From Streptantibioticus rubrisoli (GTDB lineage Bacteria; Actinomycetota; Actinomycetes; Streptomycetales; Streptomycetaceae), in assembly GCF_024436055.1 (NCBI RefSeq), contig NZ_JANFNH010000021.1, positions 35,465 to 99,464 on the forward strand: a stretch of 64,000 bases of DNA. The letters run 5' to 3'. This document shows positions 8,808-17,662 of this stretch, piece by piece. The first letter of the stretch is position 1. Every line of letters starts with the position of its first letter. The notes beneath the pieces are model-generated. The model was given only the letters and a program-made list of their open reading frames with translations. It made no database searches and was not told the origin of the DNA. Both the position numbers and the translations under genes were made by a program.

Positions 8808-9641
8808 TTACCCGCCGGTAGAACCGTTGCCGAGGCGTCCTCGCCGTGCCGGGCGGTCGGTATGGGCCGCCTCGACCGTCCAGGTGAACCTCGGTGCCCG
8901 GCGCTCCAGGAAGGCGGTCACCCCCTCGGCGCGCTCCGCGCCGTCGCGGGCCTGCTCCGCCCAGTGCGCCAGCCGCCCGGGGTCGGCGGGGGCGGTGCCC
9001 AGCGCCATCGCGGTGAACTCCTTGGCCGCGGCCTGGGTCAGCTGGGAGCGGCCGGCGAGGATGCCGGTGAACTCCGCCACCCGCGCGTCCAGTCCGTCCG
9101 CTTCGAGTAGTTCGTCCACCAGTCCGGTGCGCAGCGCCCGCTCGTCGTCGATCAACTCGGCTGAGAACAGCAGGTACTTGGCGGTCGCCGGACCGACCAG
9201 GCCGACCAGCCTGCGGGTGGACGACGCCGGGTAGACGATGCCGAGCTTGGCGGGTGTCACCCCGAACCGGGCGCCCCGCGCCGCGAACCGCAGATCGCAG
9301 GCGGCGGCCAGTTGGCAGCCACCGCCCACGCAGAAGCCGCGGATCGCCGCGATCGTCGGCTTGGGGAACGCCGCCAGCGCCTCCTCCGCGACCACCGCCG
9401 GAGCGCCCGGGTCCGACTGGCCGCGCAGCGTCTCGATGTCGGCGCCCGCGCAGAACGTTGCGCCCGCGCCGGTGAGTACGACCGCCCGTACCGAGGGATC
9501 GGCGGCCAGTTGGTCGAGCAGGGGCGGCAACTGCCGCCACATGTCCGGGGTCATGGCGTTGCGCTTGGCCGGGTTGCTGATGGTGATGGTCGCCGTGGCG
9601 GCGCCGTCGGCGTGGTCGAGCAACAGGCCGGGCTCTGCCAT
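8808..9641 (-). CDS. enoyl-CoA hydratase/isomerase family protein
   Basis: Crotonase-fold enzyme of 277 residues, likely adding water to, or isomerising, an enoyl-CoA in fatty- or amino-acid breakdown. The two oxyanion-hole segments are clear: GATFCAGADIETL and the glycine-rich FCVGGGCQLAAACDLRFA. Start ATG 9641 (MAEPGLLLDHADGAA) has AGGAG eight bases upstream. It is the first gene of a two-gene operon with the SCO6745-like gene. The usual second catalytic Glu position is occupied within KLGIVYPASSTRRL, so hydratase versus other crotonase chemistry is open. Confidence 0.85.
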   Translation of the reverse strand: MAEPGLLLDHADGAATATITISNPAKRNAMTPDMWRQLPPLLDQLAADPSVRAVVLTGAGATFCAGADIETLRGQSDPGAPAVVAEEALAAFPKPTIAAIRGFCVGGGCQLAAACDLRFAARGARFGVTPAKLGIVYPASSTRRLVGLVGPATAKYLLFSAELIDDERALRTGLVDELLEADGLDARVAEFTGILAGRSQLTQAAAKEFTAMALGTAPADPGRLAHWAEQARDGAERAEGVTAFLERRAPRFTWTVEAAHTDRPARRGRLGNGSTGG

Positions 9642-9952
9642 GCGGCTTTCTCCTGTCCGGGGCGGCGGTCCGGTCGGGGTGCCCGGCCGGGGGTCCGATC
9701 CGGCCGATCCTAATGTCAGTCTCTCGGACAACCCCCCGAAATTAGCGAGCAAAAGCCGCAAGACCGCTCTGGTCACTCACTGTAGACGGTCTGAATCGGT
9801 CAAGACCCGTCGAGACACGCTGACTTGTGGTCAGCGCAACGGCGGGGGCCTGATGACCCCAACACTCTTCACATATGAGGCGGTTCCCGTCGCCCCGGCA
9901 AGTGGGGACTTCGGCGGGACTGCGGGGAACGTCAGCGAGGGCTGGTGCTGTC
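9642..9952. other. divergent intergenic region
   Basis: 311 bp between the enoyl-CoA hydratase (-) and an ATPase gene (+). It must hold both promoters. A relatively AT-richer stretch around 9760-9830 is the likely promoter area. No gene, tRNA or clear repeat is seen. Confidence 0.4.
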
Positions 9953-10462
9953 ATGACGGTCTGCGGGAGAACCCCGCCCGAACCCATGTCCCCGGAAGCC
10001 CAGCGGGCGGTTCCGGGCGCGGAACGAGCCGCCCCCTGTCCGTACGCGGGCGCCTGGCGGTTCACCGCCCCGGCCGTGGACTCCTCGGTACCGCAGGTAC
10101 GGCACGCGGTGCGCGATCTGCTCGCCCGGCAGGGCGTCCCGGTCGCCGCCGAGACCGTGGACGGCCTGCTGCTGATCGTCTCCGAACTGGTCACCAACGC
10201 GGTACGGCACGCCGCCGTGCTCTCCCCGCAGATCACCGTGGAGATCACCGTGGGGCCGCAGTGGATCAGGGTCGCAGTCGCCGACGACCACCCCTACCGC
10301 CCCAAGGCGTTGGAGGCGGACTACGCCAAGACCGGCGGCCGGGGTCTGCTGCTGGTGAAGGCGATCACCGCCGAGGCGGGCGGCGCCTGTGACGTCGAAC
10401 ACACCCCGGCGGGCGGCAAGGTGGTCTGGGCGGCCCTTCCGCTGACCGCGCCGCTGCTGTGA
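9953..10462 (+). CDS. anti-sigma-factor-like ATP-binding protein (HATPase_c, RsbW type)
   Basis: Small cytoplasmic protein with a single GHKL ATPase domain of the serine kinase/anti-sigma type, abundant in Streptomyces and used in partner-switching regulation. Visible motifs: N-box ELVTNAVRHA, G1-like VAVADDHPYRP, and GGRGLLLVKAITAEAG with a C-terminal GGKVVWAALPL. I place the start at ATG 9953 (MTVCGRTPPEP), with GAGG about 12 bases upstream. ATG 9875 or ATG 9986 are alternatives. No antagonist or sigma gene is adjacent, so its target is unknown. Confidence 0.75.
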   Translation: MTVCGRTPPEPMSPEAQRAVPGAERAAPCPYAGAWRFTAPAVDSSVPQVRHAVRDLLARQGVPVAAETVDGLLLIVSELVTNAVRHAAVLSPQITVEITVGPQWIRVAVADDHPYRPKALEADYAKTGGRGLLLVKAITAEAGGACDVEHTPAGGKVVWAALPLTAPLL

Positions 10463-10470
10463 CCGAGGCC

Positions 10471-11100
10471 CTACCAGCCCGCTGAGGGGCCGGTCAGCTC
10501 CCGTACCGCGGGCAGCGCGGCGTCCAGCACGGTGCCGAACCACGCGGACAGCGTCGTCCGCTCACGCAGTTCGGCGAGCCCGGCCGGGGTCACGAACGCG
10601 GTGTCGTGGACCTCTTCCGGGTCGGGCCGCGGCTCGGCCCGGACCAGGCCGACGAACAGGTGGTTGAACTCCTGCTCCACCAGGCCCGAGGCCGGATCCG
10701 GGTGGTTGTAGCGCACCGTTCCGGCCTCGCGCAGCAGCGCGGGCGCGACGCCCAGCTCCTCGGCGGTGCGCCGGGCCGCCGCGACGAACGGCTGCTCGCC
10801 CGGGTACGGGTGGCCGCAGCAGGTGTTGGACCACACACCGGGCGAGTGGTACTTGCCGAGCGCGCGCTGCTGCATCAGCAGCCGCCCCTGATCGTCGAAG
10901 AGGAAGACCGAGAACGCCCGGTGCAGTCTGCCCGGCGGTAGGTGCGCGGACAGCTTCTCCGCGGTGCCGATGGTCACACCGTCCTCGTCGACCAGCTCCA
11001 GCTGGATCTGTGCGGAGCTGCCGTTGGACGACGACCCGGTGGACGACGGACCGGTGGTCGCTGGGTCGCCGGGCCGGCCGGTGGCGGGACTGATCGGCAT
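10471..11100 (-). CDS. idi: isopentenyl-diphosphate delta-isomerase, type I
   Basis: Nudix-fold isomerase interconverting isopentenyl and dimethylallyl diphosphate, which balances C5 units for isoprenoids. The 209-residue protein has HRAFSVFLFDDQGRLLMQQR, the active-site Cys in SNTCCGHP, a Nudix-like RRTAEELG and the catalytic Glu in VEQEFNHLFVG. About 30 N-terminal residues are low-complexity Ser/Thr/Gly and not conserved. Start ATG 11100 has AAGGA at five bases; an ATG six bases earlier is too close to the same site. It lies 7.7 kb from the hopanoid operon it probably serves. Confidence 0.92.
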   Translation of the reverse strand: MPISPATGRPGDPATTGPSSTGSSSNGSSAQIQLELVDEDGVTIGTAEKLSAHLPPGRLHRAFSVFLFDDQGRLLMQQRALGKYHSPGVWSNTCCGHPYPGEQPFVAAARRTAEELGVAPALLREAGTVRYNHPDPASGLVEQEFNHLFVGLVRAEPRPDPEEVHDTAFVTPAGLAELRERTTLSAWFGTVLDAALPAVRELTGPSAGW

Positions 11101-11444
11101 GGCCATCCTTCGCTCTTGACGCTCATGACGTACGAGGTCCCTAAGTCTGCCGCACACCGCCGTACCCCCGCCGGTTCAGTACCCGGCGCACCGGCGGTTT
11201 GTCGCCACACCCGCCCCTCGCCCATGCTGGAGTGTCCGCTGTGCCGCCCCTCCGCGTGGGCTGCCGTCGGGCGGCGGTGAACGTGCGGTGAACGGTGCCT
11301 TCCGGGGATCCGATAGCCTCAGCCGTCGAACCCGCCGAGCGACCTGCCGTGGCGGGACGCAGGCGCGTCCGGAATCCGGACGCCGAGGTGCAGCAGCCAC
11401 GCGGGACCTTGCCGTCGCCTTGACCCATCAGGGAGTGAGTTCGT
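11101..11444. other. divergent promoter region idi / phosphopolyol operon
   Basis: 344 bp separating idi (-) from the seven-gene operon (+). GATAGCCT at about 11312 is a plausible -10 for the plus operon, preceded by GGTGAACG repeats (around 11276-11297). No coding signal is convincing. Confidence 0.35.
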
Positions 11445-13226
11445 CTGTCGACCGCCATCCTCACCGGTCCGCCGGTCGCGGACTCGACCGTGGAGGACGA
11501 TCTGCGCCTCCTCGGCTTCGACGTGGTCGCCGCGGACAGCCCGGCCGACCTGGTCGGCCACCTCAAGGCCGCGCCCGCCGGGGCCAGGGTCGCCGTGGTC
11601 GACCGCCGCTTCACCGGGCACCGGCACGCGCTGCGGCTCGCCCTGACCGACCCGCGCTTCCCGGCGGGCGCCGTCCCCGGCGCCCTCGGGGTCACCGCCG
11701 CCGCCCGCGACCAGCTGTGCCTGGCCGCCGACCGCCAGTCCGGCCCCGACGAGCTGGCCGCCGCGCTGGACCGGGCGGGCATCCCGGTACACCGCCCGGA
11801 ACTGGGCGTCCTGACCGCCGCCGTGCCCACCGACGAGGCGGCCCGCGCCCGGGCCCGTAGCGCGGTCGCCGCCGTCGATGACGAGGAGGTGCGGCTGCGC
11901 ACCGCCGTCAAGTCGCGCGACGGCTTTTTCACGACGTTCTTCATCAGCCCGTACTCGCGCTACCTGGCCCGCTGGTGCGCCCGGCGCGGCCTCACCCCGA
12001 ACCAGGTGACCACCGCCTCGCTGCTGGTCGCGCTGATCGCCGCCGGTTGCGCGGCCACCGGAACCCGCGCCGGGTTCGTGGCGGCGGGCGTGCTGCTGCT
12101 GGCCTCGTTCTTCCTGGACTGCACCGACGGCCAGCTGGCCCGGTACTCCCTGCAGTTCTCCACCCTCGGCGCCTGGCTGGACGCCACCTTCGACCGGGCC
12201 AAGGAGTACGCGTACTACGCGGGCCTGGCGATCGGCGCGGCCAGGATGGGCGACGACGTGTGGGCACTGGCGCTCGGCGCGATGGTGCTGCAGACCTGCC
12301 GCCATGTCGTGGACTTCTCCTTCAACGAGGCCGCCCACTTCGAAGACGGGGCGGCCGCCAACACCAGCCCCACCGCGGCGCTCTCCGACCGGCTGGACGG
12401 CGTCGGCTGGACGGTGTGGGTGCGCCGGATGATCGTGCTGCCGATCGGCGAGCGCTGGGCGCTGATCGCCGTGCTGACCGCGGCCACCACCCCGCGCATC
12501 GTCTTCTACGCCCTGCTCGCCGGTTGCTCCTTCGCCGCCTGCTACACCACCGCGGGCCGGGTACTGCGCTCGGTGACCAGGAAGGCGCGGCGCACCGACC
12601 GCGCCGCGCATGCGCTGGCCGACCTGGCCGACTCCGGGCCGCTGGCGGAGCTGGCCTCGCGCGTCCTGCCGTCCGTCGCCGCGCCCGTGACCGCCGCCAC
12701 AGGTGCCGCCGCGGCGCTGGCGACCGCGCTGTTCGCCCCGTACGGCTCCTGGCTGCCGGTGGCCGGCGCGGGGGCGTACTGCCTGACCTCGGCGGTTGCG
12801 GTCGCGGCACCGCTGAAGGGCGCGCTCGACTGGCTCGTCCCGCCGATCCTGCGCGCCGCCGAGTACACCGTGATCCTGGCGCTCGCCGCGCGCTCCGGTG
12901 TGCCCGGCGCGCTTCCGGCGGCGTTCGGGCTGGTGGCGGCCGTCGCCTACCATCACTACGACACGGTGTACCGCATCCGCGGCGGCACCGGTGCGCCTCC
13001 ACGAGCCCTGGTCCGCGCGACCGGCGGCCACGAGGGCAGGCTGCTGGTGGTCACCGCGGCGGCAGCTCTGCTCGCGCACACCACAGCTTTGCCAACGGCA
13101 GCTTTGCCAACGGCGCTGGCGATCCTGGCCGGATACCTGGCGCTGGTGGTGCTCACCGAGTCCATCCGTTTCTGGGGCTCGGCCGGAGCACCCGCGGTAC
13201 ACGACGAAACAGGAGAACCCACATGA
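11445..13226 (+). CDS. DUF5941 / CDP-alcohol phosphatidyltransferase-like membrane protein, CTG start
   Basis: About 593 residues. Residues 1-150 form a soluble domain resembling a degenerate Rossmann or nucleotidyltransferase fold (AILTGPP at the start). Residues 160-400 are a membrane CDP-alcohol phosphatidyltransferase domain with the complete DxxDGxxAR-x8-GxxxDxxxD motif (DCTDGQLAR to LDATFD). The rest is a DUF5941-type hydrophobic region. Such enzymes move a phosphoalcohol from its CDP ester to another alcohol. Homology with the N-terminus points to CTG 11445: AGGGAG lies nine bases upstream, an in-frame TGA sits three codons before it, and the next possible start (GTG 11490) would remove the conserved beginning. 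First gene of the operon; ATGA overlap with the next gene. Confidence 0.75.
   Translation: MSTAILTGPPVADSTVEDDLRLLGFDVVAADSPADLVGHLKAAPAGARVAVVDRRFTGHRHALRLALTDPRFPAGAVPGALGVTAAARDQLCLAADRQSGPDELAAALDRAGIPVHRPELGVLTAAVPTDEAARARARSAVAAVDDEEVRLRTAVKSRDGFFTTFFISPYSRYLARWCARRGLTPNQVTTASLLVALIAAGCAATGTRAGFVAAGVLLLASFFLDCTDGQLARYSLQFSTLGAWLDATFDRAKEYAYYAGLAIGAARMGDDVWALALGAMVLQTCRHVVDFSFNEAAHFEDGAAANTSPTAALSDRLDGVGWTVWVRRMIVLPIGERWALIAVLTAATTPRIVFYALLAGCSFAACYTTAGRVLRSVTRKARRTDRAAHALADLADSGPLAELASRVLPSVAAPVTAATGAAAALATALFAPYGSWLPVAGAGAYCLTSAVAVAAPLKGALDWLVPPILRAAEYTVILALAARSGVPGALPAAFGLVAAVAYHHYDTVYRIRGGTGAPPRALVRATGGHEGRLLVVTAAAALLAHTTALPTAALPTALAILAGYLALVVLTESIRFWGSAGAPAVHDETGEPT
13084..13114. 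repeat. in-frame 15-bp tandem duplication
   Basis: AGCTTTGCCAACGGC occurs twice head to tail (13085-13099 and 13100-13114), adding a repeated Ala-Leu-Pro-Thr-Ala in a membrane segment of the DUF5941 protein without breaking the frame. Confidence 0.85.
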
Positions 13227-13960
13227 TCGGCCTCGTGCTGGCGGCCGGCGCCGGACGGCGTCTTCGCCCCTACACCGACACCCTGCCGAAGGCCCTGGTC
13301 CCCGTCGATGGCGACACCACCGTCCTCGACCTGACCCTGGGCAACTTCGCCGAGGTGGGGCTCACCGACGCGGCCGTCGTCATCGGCTACCGCGGCGAGG
13401 CCGTCGTCGAGCGCCAGGCGGCGCTGGAGAAGAAGTACGGCGTCAAGCTGCACCTGGTGCACAACGACAAGGCCGAGGAGTGGAACAACGCCTACTCCCT
13501 GTGGTGCGCCCGTGACGTGCTCACCGAGGGCGTGATCCTCGCCAACGGCGACACCGTCCACCCCGCCTCCGTGGAGCGCACCCTGCTGGCCGCCCGCGGC
13601 AACGGGCAGCAGATCATCCTGGCCCTCGACACGGTGAAGAAGCTCGCCGACGAGGAGATGAAGGTCGTCACCGCCGACGGCAAGGGTGTGCGGCGGATCA
13701 CCAAGCTGATGGACCCGGCCGAGGCCACCGGTGAGTACATCGGCGTCACCCTCATCGAGTCCCAGGCCGCCGCGGCGCTCGCGGACGCGCTGAAGGCCAC
13801 CTACGAGCGGGACCCGCAGCTGTACTACGAGGACGGCTACCAGGAACTGGTCAACCGCGGCTTCCAGGTCGACACCGCCGCCATCGGCGAGGTCTCCTGG
13901 GTCGAGATCGACAACCACGACGACCTCAAGCGGGCCCGGGAGATCGCGTGCCTGTACTGA
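13223..13960 (+). CDS. sugar-phosphate/polyol-phosphate nucleotidyltransferase
   Basis: A 245-residue nucleotidyltransferase (NTP_transferase fold) that should activate a phosphorylated alcohol with CTP or another NTP. Motifs: LAAGAGRRLRPYT for nucleotide binding, DTLPKALVPVDG, and the metal-binding VILANGDTVHP. It resembles the cytidylyltransferases acting on inositol-1-phosphate or phosphocholine more than the long glucose-1-phosphate enzymes, which is why I favour a CDP product. Start ATG 13223 overlaps the previous stop by four bases, and the end overlaps the next start by 13 bases. Substrate is inferred from neighbours, not shown. Confidence 0.8.
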   Translation: MIGLVLAAGAGRRLRPYTDTLPKALVPVDGDTTVLDLTLGNFAEVGLTDAAVVIGYRGEAVVERQAALEKKYGVKLHLVHNDKAEEWNNAYSLWCARDVLTEGVILANGDTVHPASVERTLLAARGNGQQIILALDTVKKLADEEMKVVTADGKGVRRITKLMDPAEATGEYIGVTLIESQAAAALADALKATYERDPQLYYEDGYQELVNRGFQVDTAAIGEVSWVEIDNHDDLKRAREIACLY

Positions 13961-15009
13961 CCCGGCTGATCCCCTCGCCGGTCGTCGTCGACATCACCGC
14001 CGGAGCGCTGGACGACCTGGCCGGTCTCCTCGCCGACCAGCGCGTCTCCAGCTCGGGCAAGCTCGCGTTCGCCATCAGCGGCGGCTCCGGCCAGAAGCTG
14101 CGCGAGCGGCTCGCCCCCGAACTGCCGGGCGCCGACTGGTACTCGGTGGCGGGCGGCTCGCTGGACTCCGCCGTCGAGCTGGCCGACGCGATGCGCGGCA
14201 AGCGCTACGACGCGGTGGTCGGGCTCGGCGGCGGCAAGGTGATCGACGTGGCCAAGTACGCGGCCGCGCGGGTCGGGCTGCCCATGGTGGCGGTGGCGAC
14301 CAACTTGTCGCACGACGGCATCTGCTCGCCGGTGTCCACGCTGGACAACGACAACGGCCGCGGCTCCTACGGCGTCCCGCAGCCGATCGCGCTCGTCATC
14401 GACCTGGACGTGATCCGGCAGACCCCGGCCCGCTTCGTGCGCTCCGGCATCGGCGACGCGGTCTCCAACCTGTCCGCCATCGCGGACTGGGAGCTGTCGC
14501 ACCGCGAGACCGGTGAGCCCATCGACGGTCTGGCCGCCGCGATGGCCCGCAGCGCGGGTGAGTCGGTGCTGCGGCACCCGGGCACCATCCGCGACGACGA
14601 CTTCCTGACCACGCTCGCCGAGGGCCTGGTGCTCTCCGGCATCGCCATGGCGATCAGCGGTGACACCCGCCCGTCGTCCGGCGCCTGCCACGAGATCAGC
14701 CACGCCTTCGACCTGCTGTATCCGCAGCGGGCCGCCTCGCACGGTGAACAGGTGGGCATGGGCGCGGCGTTCGCGATGTACCTGCGCGGTGCCGCCGATG
14801 AGGCCCGCAACATCGCCGACGTGCTGCGGCGGCACAGCCTGCCGGTGCTTCCCGGCGAAATCGGCTTCTCCGACGCCGAGTTCGTGACCGCGGTGGAGTA
14901 CGCGCCGCAGACCCGCCCCGGGCGGTACACGATCCTGGAACACCTGGACCTCGACACCGACGCGATCAGGGATGCGTACGCGGACTATGTCAAAGCCATC
15001 GGTAGCTGA
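13948..15009 (+). CDS. iron-containing alcohol dehydrogenase, sn-glycerol-1-phosphate dehydrogenase-like
   Basis: A 353-residue NAD(P)-dependent, metal-containing dehydrogenase of the family that includes archaeal and AraM-type glycerol-1-phosphate dehydrogenases. GLGGGKVIDVAKY binds the cofactor. Metal ligands are likely the Asp of NLSHDGICSP and the His residues of SGACHEISHAFD and SHGEQVGMG. Reduction of dihydroxyacetone phosphate to sn-glycerol-1-phosphate would feed the neighbouring nucleotidyltransferase. GTG 13948 lies inside the preceding gene. A related polyol-phosphate substrate is possible. Confidence 0.78.
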   Translation: MPVLTRLIPSPVVVDITAGALDDLAGLLADQRVSSSGKLAFAISGGSGQKLRERLAPELPGADWYSVAGGSLDSAVELADAMRGKRYDAVVGLGGGKVIDVAKYAAARVGLPMVAVATNLSHDGICSPVSTLDNDNGRGSYGVPQPIALVIDLDVIRQTPARFVRSGIGDAVSNLSAIADWELSHRETGEPIDGLAAAMARSAGESVLRHPGTIRDDDFLTTLAEGLVLSGIAMAISGDTRPSSGACHEISHAFDLLYPQRAASHGEQVGMGAAFAMYLRGAADEARNIADVLRRHSLPVLPGEIGFSDAEFVTAVEYAPQTRPGRYTILEHLDLDTDAIRDAYADYVKAIGS

Positions 15010-15766
15010 ATTGCGGCCGGTCGTCCACCCCGCCGGGGTGAAGGACCGGCGCAGCGGTGAGCACTGGGCCGGGCGCGTCTACATGCGGGAGATCTCGCTG
15101 CGGGTGGACCGGCACCTGGTGAACACCCGGGTCACGCCCAACCAGCTGACCTACCTGATGACCGTCTTCGGCGTCCTGGCCTGCCCGGCCCTGCTGGTGC
15201 CGGGCATCGCGGGCGCCGTGCTCGGCGTGCTGATGGTCCAGCTGTACCTGCTGCTGGACTGCGTCGACGGTGAAGTCGCCCGCTGGAAGCAGCAGTTCTC
15301 GCTCGGCGGTGTGTACCTGGACCGGGTCGGCGCCTATCTGACCGACGCCGCGGTCCTGGTCGGCTTCGGCCTGCGCGCCGCCGACCTGTGGGGGCCCGGG
15401 CGGATCGACTGGCTGTGGGCCTTCCTCGGCACCCTCGCCGCACTGGGCGCGATCCTGATCAAGGCCGAGACCGACCTCGTCGGCGTCGCCCGGCACCAAG
15501 GCGGGCTGCCACCGGTCAAGGAGGCGGCGTCCGAGCCGCGTTCGTCCGGTCTGGCGCTGGCCCGCAGGGCCGCCGCCGCCTTGAAGTTCCACCGGCTGGT
15601 GCTGGGGATCGAGGCGTCGTTGCTGATCCTGGTGCTGGCGGTCGCGGACACGGTCAGGGGTGACCTGTTCTTCTCGCGGCTGGGCGTCGCCGTGCTCGCC
15701 GCCATCGCGGTGCTGCAGACCGTGCTGCACCTGGTGTCCATCCTGGCCTCTAGCAGGTTGCGATGA
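14987..15766 (+). CDS. CDP-alcohol phosphatidyltransferase-like membrane protein lacking the last Asp
   Basis: A 259-residue membrane protein with about six hydrophobic segments. The CDP-alcohol transferase motif begins normally (DCVDGEVAR, eight residues, then GVYLD), but the fourth position, normally the catalytic-base Asp, is Ala (DRVGA). The N-terminus has VKDRRSGEHWAGRVYMREIS, and RVTPNQLTYL is shared with the first gene's transferase domain. Start ATG 14987 (MSKPSVAELRPVVHP) overlaps the dehydrogenase gene by 23 bases; an ATG at 14972 is less likely. It may be an altered-mechanism transferase or a partner of the complete enzyme encoded at 11445-13226. Confidence 0.75.
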   Translation: MSKPSVAELRPVVHPAGVKDRRSGEHWAGRVYMREISLRVDRHLVNTRVTPNQLTYLMTVFGVLACPALLVPGIAGAVLGVLMVQLYLLLDCVDGEVARWKQQFSLGGVYLDRVGAYLTDAAVLVGFGLRAADLWGPGRIDWLWAFLGTLAALGAILIKAETDLVGVARHQGGLPPVKEAASEPRSSGLALARRAAAALKFHRLVLGIEASLLILVLAVADTVRGDLFFSRLGVAVLAAIAVLQTVLHLVSILASSRLR

Positions 15767-16653
15767 CGGCCCGCCGGGTGAGGAAGCTCGGCGCGGTGGT
15801 GCTCACCATGGGCAACCGCCCCGCGGAGCTGCGCGCTCTGCTGGACTCCGTCGCCAAGCAGCGCGGCGAGCCGGTAGAGGTGGTCGTGGTCGGCAACGGA
15901 TCACCGCTGCCCGAACTCCCCGACGGCGTAAGGACCGTTGAGCTGCCGGAGAACCTGGGCATCCCGGCCGGACGCAACGTGGGCATCGAGGCGTTCGGTC
16001 CCGGCGGGTGCGAGGTAGACGCGATCCTGTTCCTGGACGACGACGGCTTCCTGCCCAACGACGACACCGCGGAACTGGTCCGGGAGGCGTTCAACGCCGA
16101 CCCGCGGCTGGGCATCATCAGCTTCCGCATCACCGACCCGGCCACCGGCACCACGCAGCGCCGCCACGTACCCCGGTTGCGCGCCTCGGACCCGATGCGC
16201 TCCTCCCGGGTCACCACCTTCCTGGGTGGCGCCAGCGCGGCGCGCACCGAGGTGTTCCAGCAGGTCGGCGGGCTGCCCGACGAGTTCTTCTACGCGCACG
16301 AGGAGACCGACCTGGCCTGGCGTGCGCTGGACGCGGGCTGGATGGTCGACTACCGGTCGGACATGGTGCTGGAGCATCCGGCGACCGCGCCGAGCCGCCA
16401 TGCCGTCTACCACCGGATGGTGGCCCGCAACCGGGTCTGGCTGGCCCGGCGGAACCTTCCGGCTCCCCTGGTGCCGCTCTATCTGGGAACCTGGATCCTG
16501 CTCACCATCGCCCGGCGCCCGTCCCGGCAGGCGCTACGGGCCTGGGTGGGCGGCTTCAAGGAGGGGTGGACCACTCCCTGTGGCCCGCGTCACACAATGA
16601 AGTGGCGTACGGTTTGGCGGCTGACCCGACTGGGACGACCACCCGTCATCTGA
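15763..16653 (+). CDS. family 2 glycosyltransferase
   Basis: GT-A fold glycosyltransferase of 296 residues using a nucleotide sugar, probably at the cytoplasmic membrane face. KLGAVVLTMGNRPAELRALL opens the fold, ILFLDDDGFLPND contains the metal-binding acidic motif, and FFYAHEETDLAWRALDAGW contains the ED-like catalytic region. The C-terminal 80 residues include a short hydrophobic segment (LYLGTWILLTI). It overlaps the previous gene by ATGA, so it belongs to the same operon and probably decorates its product before export. Confidence 0.85.
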   Translation: MTARRVRKLGAVVLTMGNRPAELRALLDSVAKQRGEPVEVVVVGNGSPLPELPDGVRTVELPENLGIPAGRNVGIEAFGPGGCEVDAILFLDDDGFLPNDDTAELVREAFNADPRLGIISFRITDPATGTTQRRHVPRLRASDPMRSSRVTTFLGGASAARTEVFQQVGGLPDEFFYAHEETDLAWRALDAGWMVDYRSDMVLEHPATAPSRHAVYHRMVARNRVWLARRNLPAPLVPLYLGTWILLTIARRPSRQALRAWVGGFKEGWTTPCGPRHTMKWRTVWRLTRLGRPPVI

Positions 16654-16723
16654 CAAGCTCGGATGGAAACGCATCGGGCACGGACCGGGATCCCGCCCCG
16701 GCCCGTGCACCATGAGGACGAAA

Positions 16724-17662
16724 GTGTCAACTGTGAGCGATACCACGCATGAGGGCGCGGTCGCCGTGAGCACCCCGCCGGTGACGGCCGCTGACGGCGG
16801 ACTGTCACCGGCCGAGCTGGCGGCCAAGTACGGGCTGTCGGTGAGCGGCGCCCGGCCGAGCCTGCCGGAGTACGTACGCCAGTTGTGGGGACGTCGGCAC
16901 TTCATCGTGGCGTACTCCATCGCCCGGCTGAGCGCCCAGTACACCAAGGCGCGGCTCGGCCAGATCTGGAACGTGATGACGCCGCTGCTCAACGCGGCCG
17001 TCTACTACCTGATCTTCGGCGTGCTGCTGCAGACCGACCATGGCATCGACAACTTCATCGCCTATCTGGTCACCGGCGTCTTCGTCTTCAACTTCACCCA
17101 GTCCACGGTGCTCGCCGGCACCCGGGCGATCTCCGACAACCTCGGGCTGATCCGCGCGCTGCACTTCCCGCGGGCCGCGCTGCCGATCTCGGTCACCCTC
17201 ATCCAGCTCCAGCAACTGCTGTACTCGATGATCGTGCTGGTCTCCATCGTGCTGATGACCGGTGAGGTCCCGCAGTTCTCCTGGTTCCTGCTGGTACCCG
17301 CGCTGGTGCTGCAGTCCGTCTTCAACATCGGTGTCGCGCTGTACGTGGCCCGGCTGGGCAGCAAGGTCACCGACCTCGCCCAGCTGATGCCGTTCCTGCT
17401 GCGCACCTGGATGTACGTCTCCGGCGTGTTCTACGCGATCGACAAGGTCGTCAAGCATCTGCCGACCGCGGCCGGCGTGTTGCTCGACCTGAACCCGGCC
17501 GCCGTGTACATCGACCTGATCCGCTTCGCGCTGATCGACAGCTTCACCTCCGCGCAACTGCCGCACCACGTGTGGATCACCGCCGTGGCATGGGCGGTTG
17601 TCGCCGGTATCGGGGGCTTCGTGTTCTTCTGGAAGGCTGAGGAGCAGTACGGTCGTGGCTGA
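16724..17662 (+). CDS. ABC-2 type polysaccharide export permease (Wzm/TagG-like)
   Basis: About 312 residues with a cytoplasmic N-terminal tail and six membrane helices. The helix pattern and the segment RLGQIWNVMTPLLNAAVYYL are typical of the ABC2 exporters for O-antigen and wall teichoic acid. It pairs with the next gene's ATPase to move a lipid-linked glycan or phosphopolymer across the membrane. I prefer GTG 16724 (VSTVSDTTHEG) with GAGGA five bases upstream; ATG 16712 is possible. It follows the glycosyltransferase by 70 bp. Confidence 0.85.
   Translation: MSTVSDTTHEGAVAVSTPPVTAADGGLSPAELAAKYGLSVSGARPSLPEYVRQLWGRRHFIVAYSIARLSAQYTKARLGQIWNVMTPLLNAAVYYLIFGVLLQTDHGIDNFIAYLVTGVFVFNFTQSTVLAGTRAISDNLGLIRALHFPRAALPISVTLIQLQQLLYSMIVLVSIVLMTGEVPQFSWFLLVPALVLQSVFNIGVALYVARLGSKVTDLAQLMPFLLRTWMYVSGVFYAIDKVVKHLPTAAGVLLDLNPAAVYIDLIRFALIDSFTSAQLPHHVWITAVAWAVVAGIGGFVFFWKAEEQYGRG

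Noticed and set aside
10100..10460. Histidine kinase
   Set aside because: Only the ATPase domain is present, without a dimerisation helix or sensor; it fits an anti-sigma-type ATPase.
11975..13222. Upstream extension of the nucleotidyltransferase frame through the DUF5941 gene
   Set aside because: The frame is open but the extra sequence is a shifted reading of the conserved membrane protein; MIGLVLAAGAG at 13223 is the natural start.
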